Origin: Desulfolinea sp050305405 | GTDB taxonomy: Bacteria; Chloroflexota; Anaerolineae; Anaerolineales; Villigracilaceae | NCBI GenBank assembly: GCA_050305405.1 | Contig: JBNLFG010000004.1 | Coordinates: forward strand, 226,260 to 290,259 | DNA length: 64,000 nt | Direction: 5' to 3' | Shown here: piece by piece, positions 58,857-64,000 of the stretch | How the letters are laid out: every line of letters starts with the position of its first letter | Numbering within the stretch: the first letter of the stretch is position 1 | Translations under genes and position numbers: made by a program | Notes under the pieces: model-generated | Told to the model about the DNA's origin: nothing | Database searches by the model: none | The model's input: the letters and a program-made list of their open reading frames with translations, nothing else

Positions 58857-59062
58857 TTTGTTTTCCTTCTCATTAAATGGGTAATTCCTGTCTATAATAC
58901 TATAAACCCCTTAATTGTCGAGGTGATGGACATCATCTCGTTACTATGACCTTTTTCTGGGACAAAGTGTACAAGTTGAGTTTGCGTATCGCACGTGTGT
59001 GTAACTTGCTACGCTTGCGAGCAGTTTTTTTGCCAGTAGAGGTTTTCCGTGTTATCTCACCC

Positions 59063-59956
59063 CTAAACGATCACATCCAAAAATGGACTAAATTCATTCA
59101 CAAGCCATTCAAATGTTGGCGCTTCAGGGGGCTGATGGTAGGGATGGGTGAATTTTTGAATGGTAAGGTTTTCAAAATTACGGCGCACAATTTCTTCTGT
59201 TAGTTCGTAATCTAAAATGTCGTCATTAACCGACATTCCAAAATAGCAAGGCGTACGAAAGGGGGCGCTTTCATACTGATATTCCATTTGCAGAATTTCA
59301 TCGACCGTATAAGCGAACACGTCCAATGTGGATAAGGGCAAGCGCACCGCATTTTTGCTTTTCAGGATGCGCCGATCCACTTTGCTGAACTTGCTAAGCG
59401 CAAAGGTAAGCGGATCTTCGAGTTGGGGCATATTCATCATGTAGTGCGCGCTCTTGAGGAGATAGGTGTTTTTCAAGGCTCTGACTGAATTTCGAAAGAG
59501 CCATTGCCGCGTCCAGGACCACTTTAGCGCGCGTTGGCTAAGGCTGGGTGAGAGTAGAATTATTTTCTCGATTCGCTCATGCAGATCTTCGAGCGTGCGT
59601 AAGGCGAGCAAACCGCCAAACGAGAATCCCATCAGGTTGAAGGTGTCGTGTCCCATGCTGTTGACGAAGGCTTTTACTGTGTCGGGGACACGGCGGCTTT
59701 CAAATTTACCTGGATAAGGGGTGGACTGTCCGTGCCCCGGTAATTCAAAAAAGTAAGTCGTGAAGCGTTGTCCCATAAACTGCACCAATGGCAGCCACTG
59801 ACGAATCAGAGACACCGTTGCTGGGACGATGACCAGCGGAGGCCCACTACCCGCTCTGACATAGTGAAGGCGTGTATTAGGGAGTTGTATATCTCCGAAA
59901 ATTGCCTGCGGCGGCTGTAATTCTTTTACGGAGAAAAATGTGGGGTGCATGTTCAT
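59063..59956 (-). CDS. Alpha/beta-hydrolase-fold protein
   Basis: 297 residues. LHYVRAGSGPPLVIVPA, the ELPGHGQSTP turn, nucleophile elbow GFSFGG (Ser about residue 131) and a C-terminal FTHPYHQPPEAP with the catalytic His; the acid lies in MSVNDDILDYEL. It is cytosolic, with no signal peptide. Esterases, lipases, haloalkane dehalogenases and bromoperoxidase-like enzymes share this layout; substrate cannot be told. The start at 59956 has no clear ribosome binding site; the ATG two codons on is equally possible. Confidence 0.82.
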   Translation of the reverse strand: MNMHPTFFSVKELQPPQAIFGDIQLPNTRLHYVRAGSGPPLVIVPATVSLIRQWLPLVQFMGQRFTTYFFELPGHGQSTPYPGKFESRRVPDTVKAFVNSMGHDTFNLMGFSFGGLLALRTLEDLHERIEKIILLSPSLSQRALKWSWTRQWLFRNSVRALKNTYLLKSAHYMMNMPQLEDPLTFALSKFSKVDRRILKSKNAVRLPLSTLDVFAYTVDEILQMEYQYESAPFRTPCYFGMSVNDDILDYELTEEIVRRNFENLTIQKFTHPYHQPPEAPTFEWLVNEFSPFLDVIV

Positions 59957-60082
59957 AGAAAGGTTAGTTAAGTTGCTATCGGAAAATTCCTTTGTAGCAC
60001 CCCACTTTAGTGTTTAGCCGTTAAAAGCGACTAGAGTTGCCACTGCGAAATGTTTTTCGGATAGGCTGTAAGTAAAAAAGAA

Positions 60083-60114
60083 AACCCTTGCAGAGTTTTA
60101 TCTTTGCAAGGGTT
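60083..60114 (-). terminator. Terminator of the small membrane protein gene
   Basis: Minus strand: AACCCTTGCA, loop, TGCAAGGGTT, TTCTTTTTT. Confidence 0.85.
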
Positions 60115-60130
60115 ATGGGGTAACGTGCTT

Positions 60131-60481
60131 TTATTTTGCAATCAGAAAAGCCACAACTGTACCTACTAACAGGACGGTCAAGCCAACGATGATAAATAGC
60201 TTGATCTTTCTTCTTGCCGGATCCATTTCGGACCATTTGGGCTGTTCTTTCCATTTATCACGATTTGCCAATCCGGCGATCAGGAAAACAGCACCCAAGC
60301 CAAGAAAGGCTACATTATCGGTTGCGATGCCTAGGGGCAGCCAGGTGATGCCGAGAATGAACATGACGCGATAATCCGTTTCGTGTTTGTAATTAGGGTC
60401 TTTCATTTTATAAACAAGGAGTATCGCCAGGGCAATGATGATGATGGCAATGATCGTCATCAGAATAATTGGGGTTTCCAT
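60131..60481 (-). CDS. Small membrane protein (116 aa), function unknown
   Basis: 116 residues with three hydrophobic helices: ~4-24 (ILMTIIAIIIIALAILLVY), a middle pair around 40-70 (VMFILGITWLPLGIAT, FLGLGAVFLIAGL) and ~92-113 (LFIIVGLTVLLVGTVVAFLI), with a basic cytosolic loop. AAGGAAA precedes the ATG, and it has its own terminator. No recognised family. Confidence 0.7.
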   Translation of the reverse strand: METPIILMTIIAIIIIALAILLVYKMKDPNYKHETDYRVMFILGITWLPLGIATDNVAFLGLGAVFLIAGLANRDKWKEQPKWSEMDPARRKIKLFIIVGLTVLLVGTVVAFLIAK

Positions 60482-60559
60482 TTTTTGTTTCCTTTTCTAC
60501 CAAAAGAAGCGTGCGGAGCTGATATACAGTATACGTTTAGACTTATGCGAAGTTGCTTC

Positions 60560-61516
60560 TTAGCGTGCGTTATCTGCGCAGCTTTGTGGGTCGCCTCCAT
60601 CCTCAATACAGGATTTGAAGGCGTCAAAATTGACTCCTTGTGCAGCCAACTCATTTTCAAAAGCAGTACATTCAGCAGGTTCTGGTTCTTCGCCAGCACG
60701 GCAATACTCAACACAATTTCCAGTGGCAAGGCAGGATAAGGGCGGTAACTTCACATGTCCAGATGTGCTTGTCGTTGCTTGTGTTTCGGCTGTGGTTGGG
60801 TGCGGCTGAGTGGGTATAGGCTGTAGTTCTGGTTTGATATCTGCTACGAGATCGGCGGCTTCGGGATTGAAATTGAGCCAGCCTTGCAGGTCTTCTTCGC
60901 TTAGCGGTTCAAGTTGGATGGCTGCATCCTGTTTGACGATAGCTGCCTGCCCGACTGGGATGGTGATAGATTCTGTGGGGGTGTCGAGGGTACAGATCCC
61001 TTCGAGGCAGGTGATTCGGGTTACCGGGGCAGAGCCAGCACCCACGCGAATCCCCATGTATGAGCCGCGTATTCCAGCCAAACCGGAGGGCGTTTCGATT
61101 TCCACTTCTCCGCCGTTCAGGATGATCCAGACTTGTCCGAAAAGCATCTTGAGTTGGGCGAAAGTACCAGTCTCCGCTTCGTGGACGTCTTCGACTAAAA
61201 AACTGGATTGCGGGCCCACGCGCACGATGCTGCCGTTGACGAGGTCAAGGCGACTATAGCCATCTGTGCCGGTTTTGATCTGGCTGACGGCGGAGAGCAA
61301 CATGCCGATTTGGGCAGGAATGAAGTCATCCTGTTCGGCGAGTTGGGCATCCACTTGTCCTTGCGCTTCGATGATTTCAGCGGAGGTAGTTCTGTCTGTT
61401 TTCGTAGGGTTATTGTCTTCTGTGGCTGCGGGCGCGGGGATTTTTGTTGGCGTGGCGGGGATACAACCGGCAGCGAAGAGACCAAGCGTGAGCAGGAAAA
61501 GGAATGCTTTTTTCAT
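60560..61516 (-). CDS. FecR-domain lipoprotein
   Basis: 318 residues. Signal peptide with lipobox-like AAGC (Cys18), then a FecR-like beta domain: SAVSQIKTGTDGYSRLDLVNGSIVRVGPQSSFLVED and VEIETPSGLAGIRGSYMGIRV are the FecR hallmark strands. The C-terminal ~60 residues are Cys-rich (SCLATGNCVEYC, CTAFENEL, SCIEDGGDPQSC), probably held by disulfides. It is exposed outside the membrane; FecR domains usually sense or bind envelope ligands, but no sigma factor gene is nearby. AGGAG precedes the ATG. Confidence 0.85.
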   Translation of the reverse strand: MKKAFLFLLTLGLFAAGCIPATPTKIPAPAATEDNNPTKTDRTTSAEIIEAQGQVDAQLAEQDDFIPAQIGMLLSAVSQIKTGTDGYSRLDLVNGSIVRVGPQSSFLVEDVHEAETGTFAQLKMLFGQVWIILNGGEVEIETPSGLAGIRGSYMGIRVGAGSAPVTRITCLEGICTLDTPTESITIPVGQAAIVKQDAAIQLEPLSEEDLQGWLNFNPEAADLVADIKPELQPIPTQPHPTTAETQATTSTSGHVKLPPLSCLATGNCVEYCRAGEEPEPAECTAFENELAAQGVNFDAFKSCIEDGGDPQSCADNAR

Positions 61517-61525
61517 GGTGCGCTC

Positions 61526-62110
61526 CTAAGAATAACCTTTCTTGATCTCTTCGTAGCGGAAGCAGCTCACGAGATGGTCATTCACCATCCCGACAGCCTG
61601 CATAAAGGCGTAGCAGATGGTCGGACCAACGAAGTTGAAGCCGCGCTTTTTGAGGGCTCTGCTCATCGCTTCGGATTCGGGCGAGACGGCGATGTAGTCT
61701 GCATCCGTTTTTAGGGCGTTGACGATTGGCTTGCCATCAACAAATGACCACAGGAATTCGCTAAAAGGGAGTCCCTCGTCACGCATCCGCAAATAGGCTT
61801 GGGCATTCTTGATCGCAGAGTTGATCTTCAGGCGGTTGCGGATGATGCCCGCGTTACCCATCAATTCGGCAATTTTGGCATCATCGTAGCGCGCCATCTT
61901 TTCGGGGTCGAAGTTGTCGAAAGCCGCCCAGTAATTCTCGCGTTTGCGCAGGATCGTGATCCAACTCAGCCCGGCTTGTGCGCCATCGAGAATGAGTTTG
62001 GCGAGCAGGAGTTGATCGTCGTAGACGGGCACGCCCCATTCTTCATCGTGGTATTTTGTGTAGAGCGGGTCGTTCGTGGGCCAGGGGCAGCGGGGGAGGT
62101 TGTCGGGCAT
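61526..62110 (-). CDS. tag: DNA-3-methyladenine glycosylase I
   Basis: 194 residues of the Tag family, which removes 3-methyladenine from DNA. Zinc ligands Cys8 (PRCPWP), His21 (KYHDEEWG), and the His and Cys of NDHLVSCF match E. coli Tag. The pocket motif reads DGAQAGLSWITILRKRENYW; E. coli Tag has Glu in place of this Asp, a conservative change at the catalytic-site position. AAGGA precedes the ATG. It ends nine bases after the FecR lipoprotein start region and shares its strand, so coexpression is likely. Confidence 0.93.
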   Translation of the reverse strand: MPDNLPRCPWPTNDPLYTKYHDEEWGVPVYDDQLLLAKLILDGAQAGLSWITILRKRENYWAAFDNFDPEKMARYDDAKIAELMGNAGIIRNRLKINSAIKNAQAYLRMRDEGLPFSEFLWSFVDGKPIVNALKTDADYIAVSPESEAMSRALKKRGFNFVGPTICYAFMQAVGMVNDHLVSCFRYEEIKKGYS

Positions 62111-62123
62111 AATTTATCCTTTC

Positions 62124-62220
62124 GTCATTGCGAGGAGGGCGGTAGCCCGACGCGGCAATCTCCAGGCTATGAGGGAGATTGCTTCGCCAAGCTGAACTTC
62201 GTTCAGCCGCTCGCAATGAC
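62124..62220. repeat. GTCATTGCGAG palindrome
   Basis: GTCATTGCGAGGAGGGCGGTAG ... CCGCTCGCAATGAC with inner GGCAATCTCC and GGAGATTGC and a GCTGAACTTCGTTCAGC hairpin. This is a type seen widely across bacteria; a decayed copy is at 45057. Confidence 0.88.
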
Positions 62221-62226
62221 AGATAC

Positions 62227-62862
62227 CTATTTAAAAATCTTCTCCAAATTCTGATATACAAAATTACCATAGATCGCATACTGCACAAAGAGAGCCAAAG
62301 CTACCAGTAAATAGGCTTTGATGCCGCTCTTTTTTCGCTCTTCAGGGAAACGCTCTTTGGTAAGCAGGTAGGCCAGCATGGGAAAAATACCGTAGACGAA
62401 CGAGACGATGATGGCATAGAGAAAACCTGTCACCGGCTCGGTGAAGATGCGGATAAAGACCTGCCCGACTTCTTCGGTGAATATGCCGAAGATACCGGCA
62501 AGCACGAAAACTTCGGTTTTGGAGAAGTTGATTCGGCGTAGGAGCCAGTACCAGGTCAGGATGAAGAAGGCGTAATAGAAAAGGCCGTAGATCAGATCAG
62601 GGATGGGTTCGGGGTGGAGCAAGATGCGTTCATCGGGCGGGATGTCGAGGCTGTTGATGATGGCAAAGAGCTCGGTCAACAAGCCGAAGGTGACACCGGC
62701 GATGACGAAGCCCCAATCGCGCGGGAATTTGGCGAATAAGCGGGTGAGGGGGGCTTTAAAAAGGACCACGAAGACCCACATCGGGAAGATGAAGAGCATT
62801 GGGTTGCCGAAGCTGAGGAGGGTAAGGGCAAAGCCCAGGAGGGAGATGATGATTTTTTTCAT
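62227..62862 (-). CDS. Polytopic membrane protein of unknown family
   Basis: 211 residues with about seven hydrophobic helices. Two conserved-looking Thr-Glu pairs sit in membrane segments (FGLLTELFAIIN and FGIFTEEVGQVFI), with Arg residues nearby; paired acidic residues inside helices are the pattern of some intramembrane proteases and transporters, but I cannot assign one. I start at MKKIIISLLGF; the longer frame's first eleven residues are encoded by the repeat at 62871. Confidence 0.65.
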   Translation of the reverse strand: MKKIIISLLGFALTLLSFGNPMLFIFPMWVFVVLFKAPLTRLFAKFPRDWGFVIAGVTFGLLTELFAIINSLDIPPDERILLHPEPIPDLIYGLFYYAFFILTWYWLLRRINFSKTEVFVLAGIFGIFTEEVGQVFIRIFTEPVTGFLYAIIVSFVYGIFPMLAYLLTKERFPEERKKSGIKAYLLVALALFVQYAIYGNFVYQNLEKIFK

Positions 62863-62870
62863 AATGTTCA

Positions 62871-62984
62871 AGTCGCTGAGTGGAAGGCTTCGCAAAGCGA
62901 AGCATGAAGTCGAAGAGCGATGTTTCAGAGAACGCCGTCCTTCGACTACAGGCTCAACGGCTGTTGCCTTCCGCTCAGGAACTG
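62871..62984. repeat. Cloverleaf-type repeat, copy C
   Basis: AGTCGCTGAGTGGA ... TCCGCTCAGGAACTG outer arms, arms GGCTTCGCAAAGCGAAGC, GTCGAAGAGCG with CGTCCTTCGAC, and GGCTCAACGGCTGTTGCC. The last codons and stop of the gene at 62975 fall inside it. Confidence 0.88.
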
Positions 62985-63961
62985 GAATAATCCTTCACCT
63001 TCTCAAACAAGGGTCTGAGCGGCTTCAACTCTCGCACAGGCACGCCGAGATTTTTCGTCTTTGTGCGTGCATATTGATAGACTCGTCTACCGGCCGGTAT
63101 CTCTTGCGCCTTCTTGCGGAACTCGGCACGTGTCAGGTAGCCAACCAGCAGCACGCTCATGCCATAAACCTGGATATTGCCCCACTCACGCGAGGGGATT
63201 AGATAGGTCTCATCCTTTTCGGGGCTGTGGATGCCGATGCGCGCCTCCGGCATTTTGTCGACGTGGGCGTAAGAGAGCGTGTGGAAGCTGGATTCCGTTT
63301 CTGTGCGTTTCTGCGGCTCGAGCGTGATGCGCTCCGAGATGAAACCCCGATCTTTGTCCTGCCCCCCCAACTCGACGGTTAGAGTCTCGTCGCTTTCGCT
63401 TTTGAGCGCCAATTTCCCAAGCGGATGCCAGTGTTCGGGCTTTGCCCAATCCTTTGGCAGGGTGTGGATTAGATGCAGCGGATTGCCCGCCCCGACGGCG
63501 CGGATCATATCTGCACGCGAGGCGGCGACCAATCCCGTCAGGAAGGCGAAGATGTAGATGTCGCTCTCGTGGTGGGTGGCGGCGGCAAACTGATCGGAGG
63601 GGATCAGGGCTGTGGCGTCGAGCAGCAGGTTCAGGTCGCGTTTGAGTTCGTTGATCTGCGCTTTACGGGTCAGCATGAAGGATTTGAGATCGCATCTGCG
63701 CCCGCCGAGCGAGACGTCATATTTATCCGGGTCGGTGAAGGGTGTTGCGCCTTTGACATCGAAGGGAATTTCACGCTCGCCAAGATAACGCCTGAAGGCC
63801 AGCTCGACCGCGATCCCGCCGACAATGCGCCGCATGCGCTTGGCGTCGGTGCCGCCCATGCGGTTGTAGGTGTGCGGCAGGGAGCGGCAGGCATAGGCGA
63901 TGCCGCCCGCGCTGAGATCGGGCGTGTAGGGGATGCGGATGAAGTCGTTTTTTGTGAGCAT
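62975..63961 (-). CDS. PD-(D/E)XK-like nuclease, family unknown
   Basis: 328 residues, soluble. Near residue 50 comes VELAFRRYL, then DVKGATPFTDPDKYDVSLGGRRCDLKSFML: Glu53, Asp82 and Asp91-x-Lys93 fit the PD-(D/E)XK catalytic arrangement, with the beta-strand order expected. The rest (GKLALKSESDETLTVELGG, GIHSPEKDETYLIPSREWGNIQVYG) looks beta-rich and is unfamiliar. Its last three codons (Ser-Ser-Ser) and stop are supplied by repeat C, and a GTAGGGGCG palindrome lies just upstream of the ATG, so it is bracketed by repeats. Possible restriction or repair nuclease; no methyltransferase adjoins. Confidence 0.65.
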   Translation of the reverse strand: MLTKNDFIRIPYTPDLSAGGIAYACRSLPHTYNRMGGTDAKRMRRIVGGIAVELAFRRYLGEREIPFDVKGATPFTDPDKYDVSLGGRRCDLKSFMLTRKAQINELKRDLNLLLDATALIPSDQFAAATHHESDIYIFAFLTGLVAASRADMIRAVGAGNPLHLIHTLPKDWAKPEHWHPLGKLALKSESDETLTVELGGQDKDRGFISERITLEPQKRTETESSFHTLSYAHVDKMPEARIGIHSPEKDETYLIPSREWGNIQVYGMSVLLVGYLTRAEFRKKAQEIPAGRRVYQYARTKTKNLGVPVRELKPLRPLFEKVKDYSSS

Positions 63962-63971
63962 AGTTGTTTGC

Positions 63972-64000
63972 GTAGGGGCGACCCACCGAGTCGCCCTTAC
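63972..64000. repeat. GTAGGGGCG-type palindrome, copy 4
   Basis: GTAGGGGCGACCC and GAGTCGCCCTTAC, ending at the window edge. Directly upstream of the gene at 62975. Confidence 0.85.

Noticed and set aside
1..64000. tRNA or rRNA genes, prophage or integrative element
   Set aside because: No tRNA-like T-loop (GGTTCGAATC) plus matching acceptor stem, no rRNA core sequence, no integrase, capsid or terminase gene was seen. The cloverleaf repeats lack tRNA invariant positions.

Overview
The window looks like a chromosome segment of a free-living, non-sporulating bacterium of the phylum Chloroflexota, most likely class Anaerolineae. This is inference from gene content: lipoproteins with long Thr-Pro or Glu-Pro linkers, several GT39-type membrane glycosyltransferases, a SpoIIIAA/Ycf45-like ATPase with a C-terminal R3H domain, an F420-dependent LLM oxidoreductase, a SARP-STAND-TPR regulator, WD40 and FGE-domain membrane proteins, and very many palindromic intergenic repeats. 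No rRNA, tRNA, CRISPR array, integrase, transposase or phage structural gene was recognised. Both edges cut into ordinary chromosome: the first gene is 5'-truncated and the last bases are a dispersed repeat.

Layout. 1-12.5 kb: sugar-nucleotide epimerase, an orphan DNA methyltransferase, three GT39-like membrane proteins, MazG-like pyrophosphohydrolase, aminoglycoside-phosphotransferase-fold kinase, HNH nuclease, LLM oxidoreductase, M42 peptidase and a thioesterase. 12.5-24.4 kb: Crp/Fnr regulator and metallo-beta-lactamase-fold hydrolase, a Cas4-like membrane nuclease split in two by a repeat, the nadK-zinc finger membrane protein-recN operon, a giant SARP regulator, tmk and the R3H ATPase. 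24.7-34 kb: LRR-Roco GTPase, glutaminase behind a MITE-like element, two lipoproteins, a small AT-rich cassette, a GNAT protein and a TIR protein. 34-47.6 kb: aconitase, a cysteine-peptidase/SH3 repeat protein, AzlCD, a zinc-ribbon orphan bounded by inverted repeats, a HAD phosphatase, an M15-like lipoprotein, MsrQ-MsrP, a TIR-transmembrane-FGE receptor-like protein and DegV. 47.7-64 kb: WD40 membrane protein, RadA, a DUF559 nuclease boxed by palindromes, ABC exporter, C39-TPR protein, SbcD, a second metallophosphoesterase, lipoproteins, an Rrf2 regulator, Tag glycosylase and a PD-(D/E)XK-like protein.

Themes. DNA maintenance genes (recN, radA, sbcD, tag, R3H ATPase) are spread through the window. 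Signalling or immunity-like genes (two TIR proteins, a Roco protein, HNH, DUF559, orphan methyltransferase) are interspersed singly, often AT-rich, rather than forming one island. The dominant structural feature is the repeats: at least seven kinds of palindromic element, including a GTAGGGGCG-type palindrome that splits the Cas4-like gene so that deleting 28 nt in silico restores one reading frame; a three-copy ~110-bp element that can fold as a four-armed cloverleaf; five 31-33-bp hairpins with one shared architecture but unrelated arms; and a 131-bp element with terminal inverted repeats and a 9-bp target duplication.

All calls come from reading the sequence; no database search or folding program was run. 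Starts were moved from the longest reading frame where an ATG with a Shine-Dalgarno sequence or the family's usual N-terminus argued for it.
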